Origin: Coxiellaceae bacterium
Lineage (GTDB): Bacteria; Pseudomonadota; Gammaproteobacteria; GCA-013414725
Direction: 5' to 3'
DNA: 18,967 nucleotides
Assembly (NCBI GenBank): GCA_013414725.1
Contig: CP058706.1
Location: 604,498 to 623,464 of the forward strand
The translations under genes and the position numbers were made by a program. The notes under the pieces were generated by a model, which was not told the DNA's origin, ran no database searches, and saw only the letters and a program-made list of their open reading frames with translations. Positions 1 through 8,879 of this stretch are shown here, one piece after another; position 1 is the first letter of the stretch, and each line of letters begins with the position of its first letter.

Positions 1-639
1 TAGGTCTTCATTAAAATCTGTCTCAGAAAACGCTTTGATGCAATCATAAACGGCATTAAAACCCGCCTGCATCCCTTGCCACCAAAACCAGTCGCGCAAA
101 CCTTGCGAAACTTTAGCACCTGGTCTATTAGCCCCAAAGAACGGTATACTCAAATCTTTGAAAAACTGTGAACTGTCAGCAAGCACACCAGCACGTAGCT
201 GGTCAAATACCTCCATGGGCAAACCTCCAGGATTAGCGCTGGTCTTTAGCATTAAGGGCGGCACTGCGCTAATTAGCACAGCTTTAGCGACCCGCTTGGT
301 CCCATGGCGGCCTATATAACGCGTCACTTCACCCCCACCCGTTGAATGACCAATATGAATCGCATCCTTCAAATCCAGTGCTGCTACTAACGCTGCTAGA
401 TCGTCAGCATAAGTATCCATATCATTGCCCTTCCATGGCTGGCTCGAGCGGCCGTGACCGCGCCGGTCATGAGCAATACACCGATATCCATGGGAAGCAA
501 GAAATAACATTTGGTTATCCCAAGCATCGGCAGATAATGGCCATCCATGACTAAACACAATAGGCTGTCCTTTGCCCCAGTCTTTATAATAAAGGTTAAT
601 GTCAACAGAATTTTCCTTGCCGACTGTAATAAAACTCAT
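1..639 (-). CDS. Alpha/beta hydrolase, cofactor-free haloperoxidase-like (partial)
   Basis: The reverse strand is open from an ATG pair at 642/639 to the window edge, so about 213 N-terminal residues are visible and the C-terminus is missing. Visible alpha/beta-hydrolase marks are the oxyanion stretch SHGWPL near residue 31, the [12 protein letters not shown] stretch near 59 and the nucleophile elbow GHSTGGGE with Ser near residue 99. These match the family annotated as non-heme chloroperoxidase, usually about 275 residues; the catalytic Asp and His should lie beyond the edge. The second ATG (639) is preferred because AGGAG lies 7 nt before it, against 4 nt for the first. Proteins of this family are soluble serine hydrolases or perhydrolases, and the physiological substrate cannot be told. 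The frame is intact. Confidence 0.88.
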   Translation of the reverse strand, partial: MSFITVGKENSVDINLYYKDWGKGQPIVFSHGWPLSADAWDNQMLFLASHGYRCIAHDRRGHGRSSQPWKGNDMDTYADDLAALVAALDLKDAIHIGHSTGGGEVTRYIGRHGTKRVAKAVLISAVPPLMLKTSANPGGLPMEVFDQLRAGVLADSSQFFKDLSIPFFGANRPGAKVSQGLRDWFWWQGMQAGFNAVYDCIKAFSETDFNEDL

Positions 640-749
640 CATGATACTCCTTTTCAGATTGGGATGATTAAAACGGAAAGTGATTTACAGTTAAAGTATA
701 GTATTATGTTTTTCAATAGAGCAACTCATGGAGCATCACATGGAAGTTA

Positions 750-896
750 AAACAGGAAGTGTTGGGGAAGGAGCAGGTAAACATTAGCCGCATTGAACGC
801 ATTGGCCATTATGCCATTAAACTGATTTTTGATGACGGCCATCAAACTGGTATTTATAAGGGGCTAAGGGGGCAAACCTTGACATATGACAATTAA
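750..896 (+). pseudogene. DUF971 (GBBH-like N-terminal domain) remnant
   Basis: Read from about 750, the frame gives KQEVLGKEQVNISRIERIG and then HYAIKLIFDDGHQTGIY. This resembles the C-terminal half of DUF971 proteins, which typically continue with SWDYLYEL. Here the homology stops right after TGIY, where a palindromic element begins at about 864, and the reading frame ends in the element at 896. No convincing N-terminal half or start codon is visible upstream. DUF971 is a small domain also found at the N-terminus of gamma-butyrobetaine hydroxylase and in some Fe-S-related proteins. This copy looks dead, and the element may have caused or sealed the truncation. Confidence 0.6.
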
Positions 897-966
897 ATAA
901 AGAATAAAACATCACCACTAGTTATAGATAAATAACTAATTATCATATGTCAAAGTTTGACCCTTA
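864..966. repeat. Palindromic element, CAAACCTTGACATATGAC stem
   Basis: Inverted arms at about 867-894 and 938-964 are near-complementary (GGGGCAAACCTTGACATATG against CATATGTCAAAGTTTGACCC), with an AT-rich loop of about 43 nt. The same stem start recurs at 3258-3281. It belongs to the family of GGGTCA-tipped palindromes in this window and resembles REP-like or miniature mobile elements. It carries no coding sequence of its own. Confidence 0.7.
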
Positions 967-997
967 ATTCTCTTCTGACGGATCCATCCTACATTGT

Positions 998-2903
998 TTA
1001 AATGTTATTGCTATTTATTCTTTGTGAATCTGGTTGCTCACCATCGGAAGTAGAATGATGTTCTGTTAAATGTTGGTTTTTGGTTGAGGTCACTCGTGCT
1101 GAAACATTAGTATTAGCTGGTGGACATGGTACTTGGTTAGGTGCTGAATTGTTATTTTGTTGTGGTTCAGCAAAAACTAGTGGTTGTGTTGAGTGATTAG
1201 GATCCTCACTTTTATATAAATAGATTTCATTAGTTTTGTCTTTATTTCTTTTAACAAAAATGACCCACCGTTTTTTTGATCAATATCTACTTCATCTAAA
1301 AATTGTCGGTAGAGTACTGTTTGAACCTTGCCCAAAGGGCTTTTCATAGGATTAGTGTTATTCATTAAATTATTTACATACTTTGAAAAACGGGAGGGTA
1401 TTATGTCAAATGCAGAGAGAAATTTTTTGTTCCAACAACAAAATGCTGCCTTCATTGGATACAAAATAACTTCCTTCATATCGGGTATTTACATTGATTA
1501 TTCGGGTATTTTTGGGAAAATTGATTTTTGTCAGAGAGACAACATATTTTTCCGTGTAATCAAAACCATTAGGCCCGATTTTGCGTGGGGCATCAGATTT
1601 TTTGCCAATGCTCGACCATACTCATGAACGTCGTGGTCTTTGCCTGAAAAATATACCTCTCCTTTAGTCGTGAGAAAAAAGTCCGGCCATTTCGATGAAT
1701 TATGTCAGAAACTTTTGCCCTTTGGGCAGAGGGACTTTGTGGGCTTCAGAACATTTTTATTATGACCCAAGCCTAATCTGCCGTCCTCATTGGCTCCACA
1801 AGCATATACATCGTCATCGTTGGAAATAAAAAAGCAACGAAATTATCAATTTTAATCTTCTTAATTTTCTGAGCATTTGGAAAATCGATTTGAATTGGGA
1901 AGTAAACAGAATTGGCATGTCCCACTCCAAATTGTCCATATAAATTTGATCCAAAAACAAAAATATCATTATCATAAGTGAGTAAATAAACACAAGGATT
2001 ATGATCTGAATTTGTGCTACCGTCAGTGGCGACAATCGACAATATTTTACTGTCTTTCGGGAGACTGATTTTTGTAAGTTTTTTATATATTCATATTCAG
2101 GATCATGTTGACATAAGTCAAACTGAACATTATATCCACAAGTATAAACATCACCATCCATTGTGAGAATAAACGTACTTCTTCTATAAGAAGAAGTTTC
2201 TGGATTAGCACGCTTTTCTACACAAACAACATCAGCAACTTTTACATGGTTAGGCAAATTAACGTGAATGGGAGTATAAACTTCATGAGAATCCTCAATG
2301 CTAAGATGACCAGAACAATTATTTCCACAAGCAAATAATTGCCCTGTTGCTGTGATAAAAAGCTGGAATAGCTTGTGATAATCATTTTTACGATTATTAC
2401 GCCATCTGGAAAAATAATTTTTTTGGCGAATAAACAAAATCATCTTTATCTCTAGGACCTAACCCAAGTTGACTGTATCTTGCACCGCAGGCATAAACAT
2501 GCCCTTTTCTGGTAAGAATAAAACTGATTATATCGGGAGAATAGTAATCACCAATTTCTAAACTTTGGACATCAATGACTTTTTCATCAATAGGCAAATC
2601 TACCAGGGTTGGCGCCATAAACCATTTTTTACTTTTTAGCCCAAGGTGACCAGATTTGTTAAAACCTTGTGCATATAACAGCCCATTTTCAAATATAAAA
2701 AATTGTCCGTACAACGTAAGAACTATTTTGACTTCTTCTTTTGAGTTCCATGTTGGTAATGAAATTATTTTTTCCTGTGCTAATTTACGCAGTTGTTTAC
2801 TGACGCTCATAAAGCTGCGTAAGTCACACTCGCTTAAATATTGTAAAATATTTTTTCCCAGTCCTAGTGTATTTAATACGCTAGATAAATTCGCCTTTGT
2901 CAT
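998..2903 (-). CDS. F-box/RCC1-repeat protein, candidate secreted effector (frameshifted)
   Basis: As read, the locus is split into several frames, but bridging single-base shifts gives one protein of about 640 residues. Residues 10-45 are F-box-like ([20 protein letters not shown]). Seven RCC1-type motifs follow: [94 protein letters not shown] and [11 protein letters not shown]. Seven matches the blade count of an RCC1 propeller. The C-terminal 60 or so residues are rich in P, Q, N and S and end at TAA 998-1000. The shifts are mostly one missing base in runs: 2418-2424 (T7), 2357-2361 (A5), 2079-2084 (T6), 1828-1833 (A6), 1675-1680 (A6), 1576-1579 (T4) and 1271-1277 (T7). One stretch near 1700-1760 is messier. 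In Legionella, RCC1 proteins such as LegG1 act on host Ran; F-box proteins recruit host SCF ubiquitin ligase. The same role here is inference. The start is ATG 2903, with a weak upstream GCGAG. Confidence 0.75.
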
Positions 2904-3064
2904 GTACAACTCGCTTCGATAAGTTATTATTTCACTAATTTAAAAATAGGATACCATCTTTCTTACATTGAGTAATCACTTTCTGATGAATTTTCTTGGT
3001 CGTAATCACCATCTAAAAGATCCTGATCCTCTGTTGAATGAGCCACCGCTGTTGATAAAATGAA

Positions 3065-3411
3065 GGGGGCAAGTCTTCGTTTGGCCGAACAAGGGGTTTT
3101 ACGGTACAAATCAAAACATAACATTTTTCAACTGCTTTATCCTTAAGGATTTATTAATTTTACAAGCTTGATCCAATTGTGAATTGATTCATAAAAAACT
3201 AATTAAAGATTACAACCTTCAATTAGTAAGTAAAAGAATCAAGCATTTGAAGTTGAAGGGGTCAAACCTTGACATATCAAACATATCAAACAGAGGGGTC
3301 CAACAGAGGGGTCAAGTCTCAACATTTGACAAGTAACCCATATTTAACTTTATAAATTTTGTGGGGATCCGTCAGTACTTGACCCCTACCTATTTACGAA
3401 GACTTGCCCTC
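3065..3411. repeat. Nested cluster of palindromic elements
   Basis: The outer arms GGGGCAAGTCTTCGT (3066-3080) and ACGAAGACTTGCCCTC (3396-3411) are inverted copies. Inside lie three other tips of the same family: GGGGTCAAACCTTGACATAT at 3258, GAGGGGTCAAGTCTCAACAT at 3306, and a GTACTTGACCCC end at about 3376-3387. The first inner tip matches the element at 864 and the second the element at 10155. The arrangement suggests insertion of one element into another. No ORF is supported inside. Confidence 0.65.
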
Positions 3412-3658
3412 TTTATTGACCATGATATAGTTATCCTCGATATAACAAGTGATTCTAATTATATCAGTAGAAATATTTTTAATATCATTCATTAATTTTT
3501 ATTAAATCTAATTTTTAACTCTATATCTATTAATAAAGATTTAATCGAGTCCAGCAATTCATAGAAGGTTTGTGAGCTAAACGGATTGGTTTTATTTATC
3601 AATTTTGTTAATTCATCGAAAGCCGAGATATACTTATTGATATTTGTTAAAGAAGACA

Positions 3659-3725
3659 GAGGGTCAAGTATTCATTTGTAATAACTTTATAGAATTGACT
3701 TATTACAAATGAATACTTGACCCTT
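3659..3725. repeat. Palindromic element, TCAAGTATTCATTTGTAATAA stem
   Basis: A near-perfect hairpin of about 24 bp has arms at 3660-3684 and 3701-3724 (GGGTCAAGTATTCATTTGTA and its inverse). A second, single-arm copy lies at 3762-3788. Related copies are at 6346-6426 and, as a half element, at 8819-8860. Confidence 0.75.
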
Positions 3726-3761
3726 AACCTCATTAAATTCCTTCTGTTGTTGGAATTAGGG

Positions 3762-3788
3762 TTGTAACAAATGAATACTTGACCCTTA
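3762..3788. repeat. Half copy of the palindromic element
   Basis: The sequence reads GTAACAAATGAATACTTGACCC, matching the right arm of the element at 3659-3725. The left arm is not found, so this is a solo end. It lies just upstream of the promoter region of the F-box gene. Confidence 0.55.
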
Positions 3789-3830
3789 GTCTTTTTTGAT
3801 CCAGTATATTAAAACGTGCCTCACAAATAG

Positions 3831-3836
3831 TATAAT
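3831..3836 (+). promoter_or_regulatory. Possible -10 box of the F-box gene
   Basis: A perfect TATAAT lies 29 nt before the proposed ATG 3865. No good -35 is seen at the usual 17-nt spacing (ATTAAA at 3808), so the promoter may be weak or activator-dependent. A ribosome site, GAGGAAG at 3851-3857, follows. Confidence 0.35.
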
Positions 3837-3864
3837 ATTGCTAATTAATAGAGGAAGTATGTTT

Positions 3865-4888
3865 ATGGTCCAGAAAAAAACAACAGAAGCAGCAGCTATT
3901 GATTCAAAAAAATCGGTTAATTATGGAACATTCTCGGCCTCTGGCGATTTTGCTTTGCTTCCCGATGATATTTTGTATTTAGTTATTTTTTTCCTTAATG
4001 CTCCATCTACCGCAAGCTTCAAAAGGGTATGTAAACGATTCAACGCCTTAGCGACAAACTTAGACAAAATGATTCAAAACAATCCTTCTATGATTGCTGC
4101 GCATCTCAGCACCGAGAGATTATTGGAAAGGATTAATGAACTAGATAAATTATTTAGTAAAAATATTTTGAAAACAAAAGTAGAAATTAATAAATTTGTC
4201 CCAGTCATTCAAAAGGAGCTACAAGGATTGAAAGATAAAATGGGAGACGAGCGCGATGCGCCAACGAAAAATTTGACTAACAAGCTTACTCAACTGCAAC
4301 ATAAATATACTTTTAGTCTCGGAGTATACACTGATCAATTAATACAAAAATCCAGGCGTAGAACCAAAATAGTTGATGCCTGTACTGTAGCTATGCTTGT
4401 ATTGGGAGTTATTTTACTTATTATAGGCTTAGCGACTCGTATAAAATGGTTTTATATAGCTGCAGCAGAATTTTTGGTCTGTTCTATTTTGTTATTCTGC
4501 ATTCATAGGCCTTGCTCGATGTTACGACCTAATGTCACAAGAGAGGTGAACGAGGAGATTACGCAAGCTTTAAATAAAAATGTAATGGAATCAAAGATAT
4601 TATCAAATTTACCCACTTTTAAAGTGGCAAAAAAATTATAGTGAATAGAAGTGCATTTTTCATGCCTTGCAATCGAGTGAAAATATTGAAGAAGATTACC
4701 CTGCCATCGTTTCAGAGGACATAACACAACTAGTGCTGTATATGCACACTTTGTTGAAACAAGAGGGGTGCTCTGTTGAAACTCCTTTATTAAAGAATAT
4801 GTTCGATTTTTACATTTCTATACACAAGAAAAGAGAAAAAGCTGTCGAAGTAGTTGATGACGCACCTAAAGTTATATTAGAAGTCTAG
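3865..4888 (+). CDS. F-box protein with two membrane segments, candidate effector (frameshifted)
   Basis: ATG 3865 is chosen because GAGGAAG lies 7 nt before it; ATG 3859 would leave 1 nt. Residues 32-66 form a clear F-box (LPDDILYLVIFFL, then FKRVCKRFNALA). Residues 80-165 are helical and charged, likely coiled coil. Two hydrophobic segments follow at about 170-190 and 195-213, separated by a short basic turn. The first frame stops at 4641 in AKKL. Adding one A in the run 4629-4635 and one T in 4656-4660 continues it through FFHALQSSENIEEDYPAIVS to TAG 4886-4888, giving about 341 residues. F-box proteins of intracellular bacteria can recruit host SCF ubiquitin ligase through Skp1; the membrane segments suggest a vacuole- or organelle-bound version. 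That role is inferred. Confidence 0.72.
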
Positions 4889-4895
4889 TGCATTG

Positions 4896-4920
4896 CCATT
4901 CCCGCGAAAGCGGTAATCCA
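4896..4920. repeat. CATTCCCGCGAAAGCGG-type dispersed repeat
   Basis: The sequence CCATTCCCGCGAAAGCGGTA forms a short hairpin with a GAAA loop. It closely resembles a small dispersed repeat seen in many proteobacterial genomes. Only one copy is seen in this window, so repeat status rests on recognition. Confidence 0.4.
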
Positions 4921-4963
4921 TCTTCAAACATTAAGAGCGCTCCCTTCACATATTACCCAATCT

Positions 4964-4990
4964 AATTGCGGCACAAGTTGTGTCGCAATT
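4964..4990. repeat. 27-nt imperfect palindrome
   Basis: The arms AATTGCGGCACAA and TTGTGTCGCAATT differ from perfect complements at one position (a G-U pair in RNA), with one central base. No T-run follows, so a protein-binding site or cruciform is as likely as a terminator. Confidence 0.45.
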
Positions 4991-5184
4991 GATAGACTGA
5001 AATAAAGCCAATGCGAAATGTGCCTAGAATAATTAGCCCACAAATTGTGGACTTTTTCTAAAACTGAAGTGTCTATCTCAAATTTTTTTCTTTTATTATG
5101 ATTTTACATGCCATGTTTCCAATCTATGGACGCAAATTATTGTTTAAAAATGATGTTTTTTACCGGGTTGTTTTTGGCATGTGC

Positions 5185-5379
5185 AGCAAGTAGCCTGCAT
5201 GAATGGTGGCCTTGAACGAGCGAAGCGAGATCAAACAATAGGGGTTTTAGGAGAATGAATTTTTCAGCAGCCGGTAAATAATTTATATGTATTTCAATTT
5301 AAAAATTTGCTACCCTCATCATTGGTTCCTTGACCTAGCTTAGCTAGTTCAAGGCCACCATTCATGCAGGCTACTTGCT
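5185..5379. mobile_element. MITE-like element, copy 1 (195 bp)
   Basis: Terminal inverted repeats of about 31 bp (AGCAAGTAGCCTGCATGAAT at the left, its inverse at the right) enclose an AT-rich core. The core includes CAGCCGGTAAATAATTTATA, shared with copy 2 at 5944-6149. There is no ORF, so movement would need a transposase in trans. The right end lies 12 bp before the ribosome site of the DUF6632-like gene, so the element may carry or replace its promoter. Confidence 0.75.
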
Positions 5380-5402
5380 AAATTTTAATTAAGGAGATTA
5401 TT

Positions 5403-5786
5403 ATGGACAGTACTGCACGTATTAAATATTTACGTATTGCTTTAATCATCTGCGGTCTAGCATTTATATGCTTGTCTCCTTTGATGATTTTGTGGCCGTC
5501 CGGATGGCGTTGGATACCTCAGCAACAAAATTATGAGCAGATGATAGTTGTTATTTATATTGTTTTGGGCATATTCTTAATATTCGCTGCTAAAGATCCA
5601 CTACAGAATGTGAGTTTGATTTGGTTTACAGTGTGGTCTAGCCTAGCCCATGGCGGTGTTATGTTAGTCCAAGCATTGGTTTATCCACACGAACATGGGC
5701 ACTTAATTGGTGATGTACCTGCTCTTTTGCTTATAGGTATTATCTTGGGGTTATTAACACCTAGAGGTAAAGCAACAAAAGAGTGA
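5403..5786 (+). CDS. Small integral membrane protein, DUF6632-like
   Basis: This 127-residue intact frame starts at ATG 5403 with AAGGAGA at 5391-5397. It has about four hydrophobic segments (near residues 9-31, 45-63, 72-95 and 102-122). Recognisable stretches are WPSGWRWIPQQQNYEQMIV, AAKDPLQNVSLIWFTVWSS and PHEHGHLIGDVPALLLIG, which I associate with the DUF6632 family of unknown function. The conserved His and Asp residues near the third and fourth segments could bind a ligand or metal, but this is a guess. It stands alone between two copies of a MITE-like element. Confidence 0.8.
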   Translation: MDSTARIKYLRIALIICGLAFICLSPLMILWPSGWRWIPQQQNYEQMIVVIYIVLGIFLIFAAKDPLQNVSLIWFTVWSSLAHGGVMLVQALVYPHEHGHLIGDVPALLLIGIILGLLTPRGKATKE

Positions 5787-5943
5787 ACGGCATATCATTA
5801 CCCTCCTCTTTGTTGTTGTATCCGGAAAAATTAATTCATAAATAATGGTCATAAAAATGACCTAATTTACTGTTTTTTACAAATCACTGTGTAATGCCAG
5901 CGCAGGCTCATAGACGTCAACTTAAGCACCACATCAAACAAAG

Positions 5944-6149
5944 AGCAAGTAGCCCGCATGAATGGTAGCTTTGAACGAGCGAAGCCAGATCAAGGAATAT
6001 AGAGTTTTAGGCGAATCGATTTTTCAGGAGCCGGTAAATAATTTATATGTATTTCAATTTAAAAATTTGCCAACCTCATTATTGATTCCTTGATCTGGCT
6101 TCGCTCGTTCAAGCCTACAAAAAATAAACATTCATGCAGGCCACTTGCT
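5944..6149. mobile_element. MITE-like element, copy 2 (206 bp)
   Basis: It shares termini and core with copy 1: AGCAAGTAGCCCGCATGAAT at the left, ATTCATGCAGGCCACTTGCT at the right, and the shared core CCGGTAAATAATTTATATGT. It carries a short AT-rich insertion (CTACAAAAAATAAA) near the right end, which breaks the right arm. The inner GAACGAGCGAAGCCAGATCA and its inverse form a second pairing block. No ORF is present. Confidence 0.75.
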
Positions 6150-6234
6150 AAACCCGACCAGCCTCAATGGAACTGGCCGGCAACCAGCCTGGCCACACCA
6201 AGAATAACTTGCTTAGCTCTTTGAACCTTTCCAC

Positions 6235-6330
6235 TCAAGTATTTATCAAATCATCGATGACGGATAAATACCGTTGTTGAACAAAAGAGGCACAATTAGC
6301 TAAGTTTTCTAGGTTGGCGACGGCGAGGAG
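6235..6330 (-). pseudogene. Possible C-terminal gene remnant
   Basis: The reverse strand reads LAVANLENLANCASFVQQRY and then a short tail ending at TGA 6235-6237. It looks like a real protein tail, cut off at 6331 where a palindromic element begins. No family was recognised, and the stretch is short enough to be chance. Confidence 0.25.
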
Positions 6331-6426
6331 GGGTTGAAGGGATCAGGGTTGAAGGGATCAAGTGTTCATTTGTAATAACTTTAGAATTGACCTAACCTAT
6401 TACAAATGAACACTTGATCCCTTCAA
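6331..6426. repeat. Palindromic element with duplicated 15-mer
   Basis: The arms read GATCAAGTGTTCATTTGTAA and TTACAAATGAACACTTGATC-like, a variant of the element at 3659. At the left end the 15-mer GGGTTGAAGGGATCA is directly duplicated (6331-6345 and 6346-6360), which may mark a slippage or insertion event. Confidence 0.7.
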
Positions 6427-6575
6427 TTTTGGCTGTACTCGCGACAGTACGCCAAACGAAAATTTGACAATCAGCTTTGAAAATGAGGCGATTCGGAGTG
6501 CGGTTTTAAATTGAGTTTATTACTGTAATTGTGGTACATTTTATCTTTCTTCATTTACTTGAAAAGGAATTCAAT

Positions 6576-8724
6576 ATGAAAAAACGTCTTACTTACCGTC
6601 GTTTGTTGCTCAGCTTATCTACCTGCGGTGTATTTTCCCTTGCTTGCACTGCTTACGCCTTGACTAATGCGGACTCCAGTTTTTATATTGGCCTACACGC
6701 GGCTCATTGGCTGCAGCGGGTGGCACTCTAGGCATAGCAAACGGCGACTTGATGTTGCCCCTTTTCGGCAATAACGACAATGCTTTTTTGCTCGATGGCC
6801 AAGCCAAATATGGTAACGACACGAATTCTGCTATTAGCGGTGGGTTAGGCTTTCGTCACGTTTATCATGATGCTCGCATCCTCGGTGGTTACCTCTATGT
6901 TGATCGCAACCGTTTTGTAAATGAAGGTGATCTGACAACTGAAAATTTCTGGTTTGTCAGCCCGGGCATCGAATCCATGGGCAATCTGATGGACTTGCGC
7001 ATCAATGGTTATATCCCTGTCAGTTCACAGCAAGAAAATGTGGGCACGAGTCAAGCCATCACCTTTTCTGGTCACTCTGAATTTGATACGACCATCAATA
7101 ATCTTAATAGCACGGGGCCCGGTATTGATGGCGAAATCGGTTTAGTGAAAGTACCTCATATTCCGCATTTACGCGCTTATGTGGGTGGTTATCATTTTGA
7201 ACCCAAAGACCAAGATAACATTACTGGCGCTTCAGGCCGGGTTGAATTTCCTCTCAACCATTATGTGGCACTCACTGCCGTCGATACTTACGACAATAAC
7301 GTACATAATACTTTTCAAGTGGGTATACGCCTCACCCTAGGCGGCATGAACGATGACGTTTCCGGTAAAGATATTCAGCGCCGCATCGTCGATCCGATCA
7401 ACCGTAATTTATCAACTCAGTACACAGGCACTGCTCAACCAGTCATTGTTAGCCAATCGACCGGTAATTCAAGATTACTTATGGACAATATTTACTTTTT
7501 TACTAGCAACGATGGCACGGCGTTTAATGCAGCGCAAGGCACTAACAATTGCACTTTTGAACATCCTTGCTCAGGCACCTCGTTTACACAATCTACCGTA
7601 AATTCGATTGGTACCATTACCAATAATGCTAATCTCTTCTTTAATCCAGGTGGTTATTCACTCAACGGTCAATTATCTCTCGTTGAAGGACAATCCATCT
7701 TTGGTAGAAGTTTTGATTATACACAACCCGCTGTTGGTACTGAACGCGCCATGTTTATTGGTAGTTTCTTACCCCACGACAATAATACCTTCGATTCCAT
7801 ACGACTAGTTAACGATGGTAACCAACAATTCGGCTTTTTGTTGATTCTAACATTCAAAATCTTACGTTTAACAATGTACAAGTAGGTGGGGATGCCAACC
7901 AATCCTATCAATTCTCTATGTTCTTCAATGGCTCTGATTCTGCCACAATAACAAATTCACAAATTATTTTTAATGGAACCAATAAAACATTTTTATCTGG
8001 CAACACCGCAACAGGTTTATTGTTCGATACCTCGGATATTACGATCGACAATCTTGATATAGAAATGAATGCAGTAGTGAGCGGCGGCACCTTCATTATC
8101 ACAGGTATTAATTCTGTCACTGGTGCATCAAATCCAACCCCAATTAAGCTCTCTAATTCAACCATTAATGTAAACTTGACTGATACTAACAGCATAGCAG
8201 CGGAAGCTGACGGAATTGTAGATACTAATGATATTTACGAGATTTTTAATTCCCAAATCTCAACTAATGTAAATGTCACTAATAATTCTGGCTCCGCAGA
8301 TGCTTTTACTAGAGCAATCGATATAAATGGTAGTACTGCGGTTCTGGACATACAAGATAGTCAGGTTTCGGCAAATGCTAGTGCCACCGGTTCCACCACA
8401 GGAAATTCCGACTCTGCTGCAATCCGAACAAGCTTTATGACCGCAGCCAATATTGAGAATAGTCAACTTGTCAGTACTGCAAATGCTCAAGGAACAACCG
8501 GCGCATTTGCAACTTCTACTGGTTTTATAAGTAATTTTACCCCTGTGACTGTAACCAACTCCGTGCTTGATGTCAGAAGCAATACCTCGGGGACCACCAC
8601 TGGCAGCAGCCAAGCTGTAGGCATGAGTCTGAATGGAGGCAGTTTAAATCAGACAGGCAATACATTTAATGTCGTCGCTACAGGAACCACACCGACTTCT
8701 CAAACCGACATTATTGGGCCTTAA
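6576..8724 (+). CDS. Inverse autotransporter with beta-helix-like passenger (frameshifted)
   Basis: ATG 6576 follows AAGGAA at about -10. The N-terminus is a signal peptide (KKRLTYRRLLLSLS, cut likely after AYA near residue 28). About 210 residues follow that fit the inverse autotransporter beta-barrel (GGLGFRHVYHDARILGGYL, NFWFVSPGIESMGNLMDLRI, and a closing strand near VGIRLTLGG). The C-terminal 480 or so residues are rich in S, T, N and G, with a CTFEHPC pair and repeated NSQ/NLDI strands, consistent with a right-handed beta-helix displayed outside the cell. Two one-base losses split the locus: at 6701-6706 (HAAHLAAAGGTLG restored by one T) and in the T run 7835-7839 (FGFFVDSNIQNL restored). 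In this family the barrel is N-terminal and the passenger C-terminal; adhesion to host or surface is the usual role. Confidence 0.8.
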
Positions 8725-8744
8725 TCTCTAATTGATACATCAGA

Positions 8745-8780
8745 ATCCGGGATAGTATGCAAAATACTATCCGGGATTTT
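8745..8780 (+). terminator. Rho-independent terminator of the autotransporter gene
   Basis: Arms ATCCGGGATAGTAT (8745-8758) and ATACTATCCGGGAT (8764-8777) pair with one G-G mismatch around a 5-nt loop, followed by TTTT. It lies 20 bp after the stop codon at 8724. Confidence 0.75.
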
Positions 8781-8818
8781 AATCATTAAGAATCAAAATG
8801 AAGCGAAGCCGACAATGA

Positions 8819-8860
8819 CCTTAGAATTGAATTATTAGAAATGAATACTTGACCCCTTAA
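8819..8860. repeat. Half palindromic element
   Basis: The sequence includes TTAGAATTGA and GAAATGAATACTTGACCCCT, matching the loop and right arm of the elements at 3659 and 6346. The left arm is missing. It sits between the autotransporter terminator and the 3' end of the convergent gene at 8880. Confidence 0.55.
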
Positions 8861-8879
8861 GGCCCTATACAGCGCTATG

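Larger units (their letters stand above)
2963..3762 (-). pseudogene. Unidentified gene relic interrupted by palindromic elements
   Basis: Three reverse-strand stretches look like parts of one coding sequence. The tail at 3064-2963 reads AHSTEDQDLLDGDYDQENSS and stops at TAA 2963-2965. The middle part at 3659-3413 reads NINKYISAFDELTKLINKTN and then NDIKNISTDIIRITCYIEDN after a one-base shift. A possible short upstream part lies at 3762-3726. They are separated by palindromic elements at 3065-3411 and 3659-3725. The amino-acid composition is protein-like: helical, with an acidic Ser-rich tail. No start codon or known domain was recognised. Joining the pieces is inference from their order, strand and the element borders. 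Confidence 0.4.
4889..5184. other. Non-coding spacer with short repeats
   Basis: No coding sequence is supported. It contains a CATTCCCGCGAAAGCGG-type dispersed repeat, an imperfect palindrome at 4964-4990 and a small palindrome CCACAAATTGTGG near 5040. No T-tailed terminator for the F-box gene is obvious. Confidence 0.5.
6150..6575. other. Spacer upstream of the autotransporter gene
   Basis: It holds a possible reverse-strand gene tail (6235-6330) and a palindromic element (6331-6426). The AT-rich 6430-6575 stretch must contain the autotransporter promoter. No strong sigma70 match was found there; TTGAGT near 6513 is the best -35 candidate. Confidence 0.4.

Noticed and set aside
1328..1627. 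Forward-strand 99-codon ORF inside the RCC1 locus
   Set aside because: It is the antisense of RCC1-motif coding sequence on the other strand and has no family resemblance.
3065..3788. Cluster of similar repeats as a CRISPR array
   Set aside because: The repeats are inverted, of differing stem types and not evenly spaced; no cas gene is near.
7908..8613. Reverse-strand ORFs (95 and 117 codons) under the autotransporter passenger
   Set aside because: They mirror the low-complexity S/T/N-rich passenger; the forward frame carries the domain and the terminator.
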